From assembly GCA_001797815.1 (NCBI GenBank), contig MGQK01000130.1, positions 22,213-76,055 on the forward strand: a DNA stretch of 53,843 nucleotides, given 5' to 3'. The notes under the pieces are model-generated. The model made no database searches, had not been told where the DNA came from, and saw only the letters and a program-made list of their open reading frames with translations. The position numbers and the translations under genes were made by a program. This stretch comes from Deltaproteobacteria bacterium RBG_13_61_14. Its GTDB lineage: Bacteria > RBG-13-61-14. Below, one piece after another: positions 19,747 through 27,542 of the stretch; position 1 is the stretch's first letter; each line of letters begins with the position of its first letter.

Positions 19747-19870
19747 CTTAGTGCTTCGATTCGCAAATACAATGACATATCATTTCTGCTTGCTCGATGA
19801 GTTTGCTCACTCAGCACTAAGTCCTGAGTAAATAAGTTCGTCATCGAACTTATGAATCGAAGGACTTAGT
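19747..19870. repeat. MITE-like element 3 with internal hairpin
   Basis: The left end begins CTTAGTGC and the right end is a 31-bp family copy (19839-19869: CGTCATCGAA ... GACTTAG). Within it ACTAAGTCCT (19816-19825) and AAGTTCG pair with CGAACTT and AGGACTTAGT (19861-19870) to make a hairpin of about 55 nt. The gap 19451-20047 holds only this element, the operon promoter and GC-rich sequence without a convincing gene. Confidence 0.6.
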
Positions 19871-20047
19871 CTTTTTCTTCTTCCTCTCATTCTGATCGAA
19901 GGTCACCTCACCCCAGGAAGCGATCTCGGGTTGACGTACTGTTAAGCCGGAAGATCCTAAATTGTGAATTGTCAGAACCTGACCCCTCTACTCTAGGCGG
20001 CCCCGCACTGTTATGATAAGCTGGACCGCGTCTAAGGAGGTGCAATC

Positions 20048-21364
20048 ATGAAAACCATCCGGACTCTCGCCAGCCTCGGATTGGCACTCACTTTGATCTT
20101 TGCCTTTACCGCCCGGGCCGAACTCCTGGCCGGCGCCGCCAAAGCCGACATCACCCCTAATGTCCAAGAGCATAAGATCCCTTCTTCCGGCTATGGCGCC
20201 CGCGGCCGCCAGCCCATGCAAGGCGTCCACGACCCGGTCATGGCCAAGGCCCTGGTCTTGAAAAGCGGCGACTTTAGCGTGGCCATCGTCACCCTCGACC
20301 TGATCGGCGTCTCCCGCGAGCTCCGCCGGGCCGTGCTCGAGCGGCTCCAAGGCGCCGGCATCAACGATCAAAACCTGCTCATCACCGCCTCGCACACCCA
20401 TTCCGGGCCCGGAGCTATGGAGAAGAATTTCATCGCCGGCCTGGTCTTTGGCGGCTACCAGAAGTGGCTGACCGAATGGACCGCGGATCAGATCGCCGGC
20501 GCGGTCAAAGAGGCCCAGTCCGGGCTAAAGCCCGCGAAGCTCAAGGCCGCTTCCGGCCTGGCGCCCGGCCTTACCAAGAACCGCCGCGACCCGGCCAAGT
20601 CTTACAACTACGACACCCGCCGCTTCAACAACGCCTACGACCCCAGGAACCCGGCAAACGTCACCGACGACGAGATCATCGTGCTCCGGGTGGACGATGC
20701 CTCGGACCAGCCTCTCGCTATCCTGGTCAGCTTTGCCACCCACGGCACCGTGCTCGGCGCCGATAACATGCTCATCTCCGCGGACTGGCCCGGCGCCATG
20801 CAGCGTGAACTTGAAGCCGCCTTCCCCGGAGCGGTCGTCCTCTACATGAACGGCGCCCAGGGCGACCAGGCCCCGGCCATGCCCGACAACCCCGACGACC
20901 TCGCCTGCATGGAAATCATCGGCAAGAACGTGGCCCAGGCCGCCCTGCCGCTCGCCCAAAACGCGCTCCCGATCCCGGCCGAGCCGGTCGCCGCGGTGCT
21001 GGTGCGCCGCGAGATTGACGTGCCGGTCCGGGCCATGGGCGTCCATATTCCCAAGCTCCTGTTCAAGCGCTGGTATCCCTCCATGCCGCTCGCCGGGGTG
21101 CGCGCCGGCGACGTGATCTTCCTGGCCGTGCCCCTGGAAATGATCTCCGAGATCGGGCTGACCATGAAACAGGGCGCCAAGGGCATCGGCTACCCGGTCC
21201 CCATCATCGCCGGCCTGGCCAACGGCCTCTTCCTCTACCTCACCACCCCCGACGAGTATGACGAAGGCGGCTACGAGGCCGGGAACACGGTTTACGGCAA
21301 GATTGAAGCGGGGCTGGTGATCGGGGAGGAGATGATGATCGCGCGGAAGCTCAGGAAGCAGTAG
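20048..21364 (+). CDS. neutral/alkaline ceramidase-like secreted hydrolase
   Basis: 438 residues, covering only the N-terminal catalytic domain of neutral ceramidases. A signal peptide (LASLGLALTLIFAFTARA) precedes AAKADITP, PSSGYGARGRQPMQGVHDP and the zinc-site motif ASHTHSGPG (His116/His118); another histidine lies in FATHGTVLG. In Pseudomonas ceramidase the nucleophilic serine sits in a GDxSPN motif; here the same place reads GDQAP (Ala275), so amide hydrolysis of ceramide is doubtful. The C-terminal immunoglobulin-like domain of long forms is absent. A strong AAGGAGGTG precedes the ATG. Confidence 0.85.
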   Translation: MKTIRTLASLGLALTLIFAFTARAELLAGAAKADITPNVQEHKIPSSGYGARGRQPMQGVHDPVMAKALVLKSGDFSVAIVTLDLIGVSRELRRAVLERLQGAGINDQNLLITASHTHSGPGAMEKNFIAGLVFGGYQKWLTEWTADQIAGAVKEAQSGLKPAKLKAASGLAPGLTKNRRDPAKSYNYDTRRFNNAYDPRNPANVTDDEIIVLRVDDASDQPLAILVSFATHGTVLGADNMLISADWPGAMQRELEAAFPGAVVLYMNGAQGDQAPAMPDNPDDLACMEIIGKNVAQAALPLAQNALPIPAEPVAAVLVRREIDVPVRAMGVHIPKLLFKRWYPSMPLAGVRAGDVIFLAVPLEMISEIGLTMKQGAKGIGYPVPIIAGLANGLFLYLTTPDEYDEGGYEAGNTVYGKIEAGLVIGEEMMIARKLRKQ

Positions 21365-21386
21365 TCAGTAGCCAGCAGGCAGTGGT
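21359..21386. repeat. 7-bp-period repeats (CAGTAGN type)
   Basis: CAGTAGT, CAGTAGC, CAGCAGG and CAGTGGT run in tandem from the last codons of the ceramidase-like gene into the gap. Confidence 0.65.
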
Positions 21387-21407
21387 GTGGTGTATGGGGT
21401 CAGAGCT

Positions 21408-21439
21408 AGCGGTTGCGGGTGTGGGCACCCGCACCACTC
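21408..21439. repeat. REP flank, left, of RAYT unit 1
   Basis: A palindrome GCGGGTG-TGGG-CACCCGC (21415-21432) inside a 32-bp segment that reappears inverted at 21951-21982 with only two differences. It ends 21 bp before the RAYT start codon. Confidence 0.85.
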
Positions 21440-21460
21440 GGGAGATGAGGGAGATGGGCA

Positions 21461-21952
21461 ATGAAGCGGGTTGGACCAACGCTGGGGCATCGGCGGCGGG
21501 AGCGTTTGCCGCACTGGGAGAAGGGCGGGTCCACCTATTTTCTGACGTTTTCGGCTCGACGCGGGGAGCATTTCGACGCTCAGGAACGCGCGATCATTTT
21601 GGCCAGTTGCCGTTTTGGGCATCCGGAGAGATGGGTTTTACATGCGGTGGCGGTGATGCCGGATCATGTGCATATGCTGCTAACGCCGCAACGGCCTGCG
21701 CCAAACGCGCCGCAATGGTTTTCGCTGGCTGAGATCGTAAAAGGTATCAAGAGCGTTACGGCTCGAAAGATCGGCCGGCATCGCGGAGGAACCGGCGGTT
21801 CGATTTGGCAGGAAGAATATTACGATCATCTGATTCGGGATCCCGAAGATTTCGCGGCCGAGCTCAACTATCTGCTCCAAAATCCGGTCAAACAAGGACT
21901 GGCGCTAAAGCCCCCCGATTGGGACGGGCTTTGGGTCGGGAAACTTTCTTGA
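21461..21952 (+). CDS. REP-associated tyrosine transposase (RAYT, TnpA-REP family)
   Basis: 163 residues, single Y1 HUH domain. The start region contains GGSTYFLTFSARRGEHF; the HUH motif is MPDHVHMLL (His69, His71); a candidate catalytic tyrosine lies in SIWQEEYYDHLIRD (Tyr120/121). RAYTs are single-copy, domesticated relatives of IS200/IS605 transposases that cut and spread REP palindromes. The gene is flanked by an inverted pair of 32-bp REPs, and its stop codon touches the right one. About 75 percent similar by eye to the RAYT at 39614-40279. No tnpB-like gene is nearby. Confidence 0.93.
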   Translation: MKRVGPTLGHRRRERLPHWEKGGSTYFLTFSARRGEHFDAQERAIILASCRFGHPERWVLHAVAVMPDHVHMLLTPQRPAPNAPQWFSLAEIVKGIKSVTARKIGRHRGGTGGSIWQEEYYDHLIRDPEDFAAELNYLLQNPVKQGLALKPPDWDGLWVGKLS

Positions 21953-21982
21953 GTGATGCGGGTGCCTACACCCGCAACCGCT
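21951..21982. repeat. REP flank, right, of RAYT unit 1
   Basis: Inverted copy of 21408-21439, with palindrome GCGGGTG-CCTA-CACCCGC at 21958-21975. Confidence 0.85.
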
Positions 21983-22071
21983 GAATTCTCTTGCTCCCTT
22001 CCCTCCGCGTTTATCTGCGTCCATCTGCGGATGATCTCCTTCTTACTGCCTCAAGCCTCTTGCGGAGAATA

Positions 22072-22099
22072 GTGAACAGTGCACGGTGCACAGTGTTTG
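22072..22099. repeat. 7-bp-period repeats (GTGCACN type)
   Basis: GTGAACA, GTGCACG, GTGCACA and GTGTTTG in tandem. Confidence 0.7.
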
Positions 22100-22126
22100 T
22101 AGTAGAGATCCCCAGGCGGAAAACAC

Positions 22127-22210
22127 GGGGTGGTTGCTGCGCAGAATGGGGTGGCTGCTGCGCAGGATGGGGTGGCTGTTGCGTAATATGGGGTGGTTGG
22201 CGCGCAGAAT
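22127..22210. repeat. four tandem 21-bp repeats
   Basis: Four copies of a unit beginning GGGGTGGYTG and ending with an A/T-rich AAT or GAT, differing at a few positions. 21 bp is three heptamers and seven codons; one frame would give repeats of GWLLRRM, but no convincing start, ribosome site or codon bias supports a gene. The gap 21983-22708 otherwise holds heptamer arrays and a promoter. Confidence 0.8.
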
Positions 22211-22229
22211 GGGGGGACGTTTGAAGAGG

Positions 22230-22257
22230 GTATATCGTATGTCGTATGTAGTATGTC
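22230..22257. repeat. 7-bp-period repeats (GTATGTC type)
   Basis: GTATATC, GTATGTC, GTATGTA and GTATGTC in tandem; the inverse of the array at 442-469. Confidence 0.8.
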
Positions 22258-22568
22258 GGGAAAGAGAAGAAGAAGAAACCAAGAGAAATTTCGCCAGGTT
22301 AAGTTGGTTTCAGGGTAGTCGGAGAGGAGGATCGGAGGATTCGGGAAGGCAGGTGCCAAGCGCGCCCCGGCGGCTTGGGTGCATTGAGACAAAAAGGCCT
22401 TGATAAATCGCCGGGTTAGCATCTCGAACAATCGTTATATTTTATCCCCCATCTTTCACCCTTCATCTCTCTCTATATATGTAAGTTTGGTGCAGTTTTT
22501 AACGGGCCCCACCCTTTGCGGACAAAGGGAGGGCTACAAGGACGACGGGCCGGTGGGCAGTAAAAAGA

Positions 22569-22647
22569 ATTTAGATTTTGTAGATTTTGGATTGGCAGAA
22601 TTTTCGCAAGTCCGAAATCCCCAATCCGAAATCCAAAATCTAAAATG
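22569..22647. repeat. inverted pair of AAATCC-type heptamer repeats
   Basis: CGAAATC, CCCAATC, CGAAATC, CAAAATC, TAAAATG run at 22613-22647, and the complementary sense (TTTAGATTTTG, ATTTTGGATTGG) lies at 22569-22595, so the two could pair. They sit just upstream of the carboxyltransferase promoter. Confidence 0.65.
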
Positions 22648-22671
22648 ATGCGGTCTAGCCTCTGATTTCCA

Positions 22672-22700
22672 TTCCAAATCTTTGGCACTTTGGGTATAAT
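22672..22700 (+). promoter_or_regulatory. sigma-70 promoter of the carboxyltransferase gene
   Basis: TTCCAA (22672-22677), 17-bp spacer, perfect TATAAT (22695-22700). The ATG at 22709 lies only 8 bp past the -10 box, so the transcript is probably leaderless or nearly so. Confidence 0.65.
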
Positions 22701-22708
22701 GAGGGACC

Positions 22709-24256
22709 ATGGAAGACGAGATCAAGAAGTATCGGGAAAAGAAGGCTGAGGCCGAGCAGGGCGGGGGCGAGGCGCGGATCGAGGCGCAACACAAGAAGGG
22801 CAAGCTGACCGCGCGGGAGCGGATCACAGCGCTTTTGGACCCGGACAGCTTTTTCGAGCTTAACCTTTTCGCCGAGTCCTCCTCCCAGAACTTCGACATG
22901 CCCGAGAAAAAAGGCCCGGGCGACGGCGTCATCGCCGGCTGGGGCAAGATCGCCGGCCGGGAGGTCTGCCTCTACGCGCAGGACGCGACCGTGCTCGGCG
23001 GCTCGATCGGCCCGGTTCACGGCCGCAAGATGTTTGCCGCGGCCGAGCTGGCGCGGAAACGGGGCGTGCCGCTGATCGGGCTCCTCGACTCGGGCGGGCT
23101 CCGCATCCAGGAGGCCCAGGCCGGCCCGCACGGCGGAGAGGCCATCTTCCTGGCCAACACCCTGGCCTCGGGCATCGTGCCCCAGATCGCGGTCATCCTC
23201 GGACCCTGCGCCGGGGTGGCGGTCTATTCGCCGGCGCTGATGGACTTTGTGATCATGGCCGAGGGCATCGGGAACATGTTCATCACCGGGCCCAAGGTGA
23301 TTGAGGAAGTGACCGGGGAGGCGATTGCGCTGGAGGCCCTGGGCGGGGCCGGCGTGCACTGCACCCGGACCGGGGTGGCGGATCTGCGGGGCGCAAGCGA
23401 GCAGGAGTGCTTTGCCCTGGTGCGCGAGCTGTTGAGCTACCTGCCCCAGAACCACCTGGAGGCGCCGCCCCTGGTGGACCTGGGCGATGACCCGGCCCGC
23501 CGGACCGACAGCCTGGCCGACCTGGTCCCGCTCGATCCCCGCCAGCCCTACGACGTCCGCCAGGTGATCCAGGGCCTGGCGGATTCTGGCCGCTACTTTG
23601 AGATCAAGCCCGAGTTCGCAGCCGAGGCCAGCGTCGGTTTTATCCGCCTGGCCGGACGGACGGTGGGAGTGATCGCCAACAACCCGATGCACCTGGCGGG
23701 ATCACTCACGGTGGACGCTTCGGATAAGTGCGCGCGCCACATCCGCTTCTGCGACTGCTTCAATCTCCCGCTGCTTTACCTGATGGACGTGCCCGGGTAT
23801 TTTCCGGGCGTGCTGCAGGAGCACTCGGGCATTATCCGCCACGGGGCCAAGATGCTCTATGCGTTTTGCGAGGCGAGTGTGCCCAAGGTCACGCTGATCT
23901 TGCGCAAGGGCTACGGCGGCGGGATTTTGGCCATGGGCGGGTCGAAGGCCATGGGCGCGGATTTGATCCTGGCCGGGCCGGCCGCGGAGATGGGAGTGGT
24001 CGGGGCCGAGGCCGCGGTGAACGTGCTCTTTCACCAGGAGCTCGAAAAGGCCGAGGACCCGGACCGGGCCCGGGCGGAGAAAGTGCAAGAGTTCCGCGAA
24101 AAGTTCGCCAACCCTTACTATTCGGCCCGGACCGGCGCCATTGACGACGTGGTGGAGCCGGGGGAGACCCGCCTCCGCCTTATTCAAGCCTTTGCCTTCT
24201 TCAGCGGCAAACACGAACTCCGTCCCCGCAAGAAGCATGGCAATATCCCGTTGTAG
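22709..24256 (+). CDS. acyl-CoA carboxylase carboxyltransferase (beta) subunit
   Basis: 515 residues, full length for the biotin-dependent carboxyltransferase family (propionyl-, methylmalonyl- or methylcrotonyl-CoA type). It shows KLTARERITALLDPDSFFEL, the DGVIAGWGKIAGREV segment, the acyl-CoA oxyanion region GGLRIQEAQAG and CAGVAVYSPALMDF, the second-half KVTLILRKGYGGG, and the characteristic end RKKHGNIPL. It moves the carboxyl group from carboxybiotin to an acyl-CoA. The biotin carboxylase and carrier are not in the window. Acyl chain specificity cannot be read; a sodium-pumping decarboxylase alpha subunit is the main alternative. Confidence 0.93.
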   Translation: MEDEIKKYREKKAEAEQGGGEARIEAQHKKGKLTARERITALLDPDSFFELNLFAESSSQNFDMPEKKGPGDGVIAGWGKIAGREVCLYAQDATVLGGSIGPVHGRKMFAAAELARKRGVPLIGLLDSGGLRIQEAQAGPHGGEAIFLANTLASGIVPQIAVILGPCAGVAVYSPALMDFVIMAEGIGNMFITGPKVIEEVTGEAIALEALGGAGVHCTRTGVADLRGASEQECFALVRELLSYLPQNHLEAPPLVDLGDDPARRTDSLADLVPLDPRQPYDVRQVIQGLADSGRYFEIKPEFAAEASVGFIRLAGRTVGVIANNPMHLAGSLTVDASDKCARHIRFCDCFNLPLLYLMDVPGYFPGVLQEHSGIIRHGAKMLYAFCEASVPKVTLILRKGYGGGILAMGGSKAMGADLILAGPAAEMGVVGAEAAVNVLFHQELEKAEDPDRARAEKVQEFREKFANPYYSARTGAIDDVVEPGETRLRLIQAFAFFSGKHELRPRKKHGNIPL

Positions 24257-24348
24257 CCGCGGTCGACCAAAATCATCAAAAAAATCATCCGAGCCGTTTC
24301 CTCACCGCCGGCGGGCCCCGCGCAACCGGGAATGCCATCACATTTCTG

Positions 24349-24560
24349 TATAATCGGCGGCAGCGCATTCCCGGGCGCGGCCTCGGGCTTTGACCGGAGC
24401 CGAGGGAAAAGTCCGAGGCTTCCCTCCGCGCCTGCCGGGGAAAGACGGCCATTCGCTTTGGGCCGGAAAATTGCTTTTACTTTAGAAGGGATCTCCTGGC
24501 TAATGGAAACTGGGACCTGCTGGCCGGTCCAGGCCGGCAGAAGAGAGAAACGGCACATGC
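24349..24560 (+). ncRNA. possible structured RNA behind a TATAAT box
   Basis: A perfect TATAAT (24349-24354) is followed by a GC-rich stretch with strong, mutually exclusive pairings: CCTCGG with one of two CCGAGG copies, GAGGGAA with TTCCCTC, and an outer GGCGCGG / CCGCGCC-type stem. No -35 box is clear and no known RNA family is recognised, so this is only a candidate. Confidence 0.25.
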
Positions 24561-24589
24561 GTTGAATAGGCTGCCAATAGGAATAACAT

Positions 24590-25118
24590 CCGTTTTTATG
24601 AATTAACATGGCAACTTTCTTACATTTATTCGATAAATGGCCCTATTGAATTTTTTGCAAACTCGAACATGGAATTTTTTCAGAATGATCGGTTTTTCAA
24701 TAAGTTAGAATTTACCATCACTAATCAAATATTTGAACAAATGATGACTTTATTTCATTGGGAATCAATCTTCCAAAATGGGAAAAAACAGATATAACAA
24801 TAATGTTTTCAAATAGTTGGGTTTAATCATGATATATAATTATAAAAAATGAATAGGGATTCATCAACTGAACGATTAGTAAGAATTCTGTGGTTGCAAA
24901 TCAAAATCTAAATACTTTAATTGTTTATAACTAGCTGAAATTAAATGATTACAATTCGCGAGCGGACATTTTTTTCAGGATTTTTAAAAGGAGCTTGCTT
25001 GTTGGGTTCATCGTTTATCATTTGTAATATATTGTTTTTTAACATAAATTTGCCGATGCTGGATAATCATGCATACTTGGCACCTAAGATGCATGACTTG
25101 GGTGTCAGAGAGGAAAAA
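24590..25118. other. AT-rich intergenic island upstream of the pilus operon
   Basis: Composition drops abruptly from the GC-rich average of the window to strongly AT-rich sequence. A 42-codon frame from the ATG at 24669 reads through it but has no ribosome site or recognised family. A second sigma-70-like promoter (TTGGGT 25002-25007, TAATAT 25025-25030) and a sigma-54-like site lie in its right part. It may be a regulatory region or decayed foreign DNA. Confidence 0.5.
25078..25093 (+). promoter_or_regulatory. candidate sigma-54 promoter of the minor pilin operon
   Basis: TGGCAC-N5-ATGCA places GG (25079-25080) and GC (25091-25092) exactly ten bases apart, the -24/-12 spacing of RpoN promoters (consensus TGGCACN5TTGCW). 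The predicted start is about 15 bp before the pilV ATG, just ahead of the AGAGGA ribosome site. Confidence 0.5.
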
Positions 25119-25814
25119 ATGTCAGGGAAAAGGACAAATCGCTTGGCTGGTCAAGGGCATGAACCAAGGGGTTTTACCCTGATTGAAGTGCTGGTGGCCT
25201 TGTTCGTTCTGGCGGTTGGCCTGCTCGCGTTAATCCAGCTTCAAGTGGCGGCGATTAATGGCCTTGCTTATAGCCGGCATTTTTCGGTGGCCACCCAGTT
25301 AGCCGAGGGGCAGATGGAAAAACTCATGTCCTATCCCTTTCCGGAAACGGAAACAAACAATATCATTTATTACCCCAAAGACGAATTAGGCAATAACATT
25401 GAGGCCCAGACCTCTTCCGAGACGAAGGCGTCTCCATTTTTTGACGGATTAGGCGCCCCCGACTCCTTGGGGATGATGCCTGGTGATGGCGACGCCACCC
25501 GCCTTTGGCTTCTCGGTCCAGTTAATGAACAAGGCCAACCCGCCCGGGTCGGAGAGCCGGCTTATCTGGTGACCTGGACCGTGGAGCGGGGCGGCTCGAA
25601 GGGCACGACTCCGCTTTCCGGCAAGGATTACGGCTTTCCCGGCCCATACCAAATTCGTTTTGTGGTGAGCGTGCTTTGGTTTGAAAAGGGAGATAAGAAA
25701 AACGCCTGGACTCCTATCCTCAATTTTGTTTTTGGGGGCGGGAATGACAATCTCGACTGGAGAAAACGGGCCACCATCTCAGGGGTCCGGGAAGTGCAGG
25801 CCCAGGAACGATAA
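25119..25814 (+). CDS. pilV: type IV pilus minor pilin PilV-like
   Basis: 231 residues from the ATG at 25119, which has AGAGGA just upstream; a longer frame begins in AT-rich DNA and would bury the prepilin signal. The leader is cut before RGFTLIEVLVALFVLAVGLL, a perfect type IV prepilin motif (G/FTLIE). LLALIQLQVAAINGLAYSRH continues the PilV helix. Minor pilins prime pilus assembly in the inner membrane. First gene of pilV-pilW-pilX-pilY1, spaced 17 bp from pilW. Confidence 0.9.
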   Translation: MSGKRTNRLAGQGHEPRGFTLIEVLVALFVLAVGLLALIQLQVAAINGLAYSRHFSVATQLAEGQMEKLMSYPFPETETNNIIYYPKDELGNNIEAQTSSETKASPFFDGLGAPDSLGMMPGDGDATRLWLLGPVNEQGQPARVGEPAYLVTWTVERGGSKGTTPLSGKDYGFPGPYQIRFVVSVLWFEKGDKKNAWTPILNFVFGGGNDNLDWRKRATISGVREVQAQER

Positions 25815-25831
25815 GAGGCGGTTGGAGAGCG

Positions 25832-26944
25832 ATGATGAGATCCAGAATTTCAAAGCAAGAGCAAGGCTTCACCCTGGTGGAGCTCCTGATCGCGATGGCG
25901 GTTTCCTCCATCGTGCTCCTGGCCGTATTCTCTCTGTTCTGGGCCCAGCAGCGCAGTTTCAAACAACAGTCCGAGTTAGCCCGGAACCAGGCCCAGTTGC
26001 GGGCCGCGCTTCATATGGTGGCCCGGGACATTCGCATGGCCGGATACTCCGGGATTGCGCTGGGCTTTGACCGGGAACCCACGCTCTACCCGATCCGGCC
26101 CTGGCCCATGGAAGGAACAACTGTAGTTCTGGATGATGGGACCCTGCTCCCGGACGATCCGAAATACGGCCAGTCCGAAGCCATTGAGGTCTGGGGCAAT
26201 TTTTTGCGTGAGACCACCACGATCGCGGGCCAACATCTCGGCGGTTCCAACACGATTACCATCAATAACCCGGGCCTGTTAGTTGACCAATATGTCAAAC
26301 GCATCTTGATCGGAAACGAGAGCGTGGTTTCCTATCACGAGATCACCGCGGTGTCGGGAGGAGACACGGTTGGCACTTTCACCATCAATCCGCCCCTGCC
26401 CGTGCCGATCGCCGACAGCGACGTGGTGGCCCCGATTATCCGGCGAATCTTCTTTGTCAAGCAGGAAGACCGGACTTCGGGCGCGCTCACCGAACCGGTC
26501 AACTTCCTAGTTCGGCGGACCTATGTGGCGGATCCCACGAAACCCCTCAATACGCGCTACGCCGCCACCAACACCTGCTTCATTGACGAGGAGTTGGGAG
26601 ATCATATTGATTACCTGAATGTGCGCTATAATTTAGTCGAACTCAATCCGGACAACAAGCCCAACGGCAACGTTGACACCTCCCCCGACACCGCCGGCAG
26701 CCAGACCAATAATCCCAGCAACCCCTGCCGGATCAGCTCCATTGAGCTGCAATTGGTCAGCAAGACCTGGGGCCCGCTCACCGCTCAAGGTCAAAAGGGC
26801 AACGTCCCCCTGACCCTGGACCACGTCCAAAAAATCCAGCCCCGGAACATCGGGCTGTCCAATTATGTGTGCTCGGCCACCCCGGCCCTCACCGCCTGGA
26901 TTGAAATCTCCTGTCCCACCAGCGGGACGACCTTTGGCCTGTAA
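25832..26944 (+). CDS. pilW: type IV pilus minor pilin PilW-like
   Basis: 370 residues. Short leader SRISKQEQ then GFTLVELLIAMAVSSIVLLA, a perfect prepilin cleavage site, followed by LRAALHMVARDIRMAGYSG, the PilW signature. The remainder is a large C-terminal globular domain with at least four cysteines. With PilV and PilX it forms the tip complex that carries PilY1. Codon use matches the rest of the operon, unlike the AT-rich leader. Confidence 0.91.
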   Translation: MMRSRISKQEQGFTLVELLIAMAVSSIVLLAVFSLFWAQQRSFKQQSELARNQAQLRAALHMVARDIRMAGYSGIALGFDREPTLYPIRPWPMEGTTVVLDDGTLLPDDPKYGQSEAIEVWGNFLRETTTIAGQHLGGSNTITINNPGLLVDQYVKRILIGNESVVSYHEITAVSGGDTVGTFTINPPLPVPIADSDVVAPIIRRIFFVKQEDRTSGALTEPVNFLVRRTYVADPTKPLNTRYAATNTCFIDEELGDHIDYLNVRYNLVELNPDNKPNGNVDTSPDTAGSQTNNPSNPCRISSIELQLVSKTWGPLTAQGQKGNVPLTLDHVQKIQPRNIGLSNYVCSATPALTAWIEISCPTSGTTFGL

Positions 26945-26960
26945 TGGAAAGGAGCCTGCC

Positions 26961-27494
26961 ATGAACATGTTTGCCCTGGTTCGGAAAGCCAAGCCGGAAG
27001 AAGGCGCCGCCCTGTTGACCGCGGTCGTGATCTTGCTCGCCCTCACCATCATGGGTTTCGCCATGATCCTGGTGACCAAAGTGGATCTGATGGTTTCCCG
27101 CAACTTCCGCGTGGCGGAGGAAGCCTTAAATGCCTCGGAGATCGGGGCAAGCATGTGCGTTCAGGTCGCGAACATCAATAAAGTGGAGATGATCATCGAC
27201 CAAGCCTATGGTTTATTTCCCGAGTCTACCCCGCTCAAAACCTCTGATGTCGAAGCCGGGGTCGGCTACTCCCATTGGGAGTGTCTGGTCACCAAAGAGG
27301 GGCTGGCTCCGGGCCGAAAGCGATCCTCCCTGGATAGTGCTGACACCAAGGTGGTTTATTACCAGTTTCGCATCCAGAGCAAAGGCCTGGGCCGGGCTCA
27401 GACCCAGAGGAACATTGAGACCCTGATCCGAGTCAAGCAAGTGCAACACCATGGCGATCCCGGATTCGCCCGCATCGCCTATCGCTACAATTAG
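26961..27494 (+). CDS. pilX: type IV pilus assembly protein PilX-like
   Basis: 177 residues. EEGAALLTAVVILLALTIMG is the PilX N-terminal helix (PilX_N family), in which the usual FTLIE is replaced by AALL. The C-terminal domain is short. GGAG lies seven bases before the ATG. It sits between pilW and pilY1, as in Pseudomonas-type clusters. No pilE- or fimT/fimU-like gene is present in the window. Confidence 0.87.
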   Translation: MNMFALVRKAKPEEGAALLTAVVILLALTIMGFAMILVTKVDLMVSRNFRVAEEALNASEIGASMCVQVANINKVEMIIDQAYGLFPESTPLKTSDVEAGVGYSHWECLVTKEGLAPGRKRSSLDSADTKVVYYQFRIQSKGLGRAQTQRNIETLIRVKQVQHHGDPGFARIAYRYN

Positions 27495-27542
27495 GCCGGA
27501 GGAACACCCAACTTTCGCTCTTGACTGGAAGGAGAAGATACC

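Noticed and set aside
19558-19800. 80-codon frame between the efflux operon and ceramidase
   Set aside because: It runs into the MITE-like repeat, has no ribosome site and no family resemblance.
22086-22403. Small frame with GWLLRRM heptad repeats
   Set aside because: It starts inside a heptamer array and is made of the 21-bp DNA repeats; no ribosome site and an unrelated second half.
24390-24440. RNase P RNA-like stretch (GGGAAAAGTCCG resembles GAGGAAAGTCC)
   Set aside because: The other conserved RNase P blocks (the second P4 strand and ACAGAA region) are not found downstream.
24945-25118. N-terminal extension of PilV
   Set aside because: It would place about 58 residues, including a hydrophobic stretch, before the prepilin cleavage site; the ATG at 25119 has a good ribosome site.
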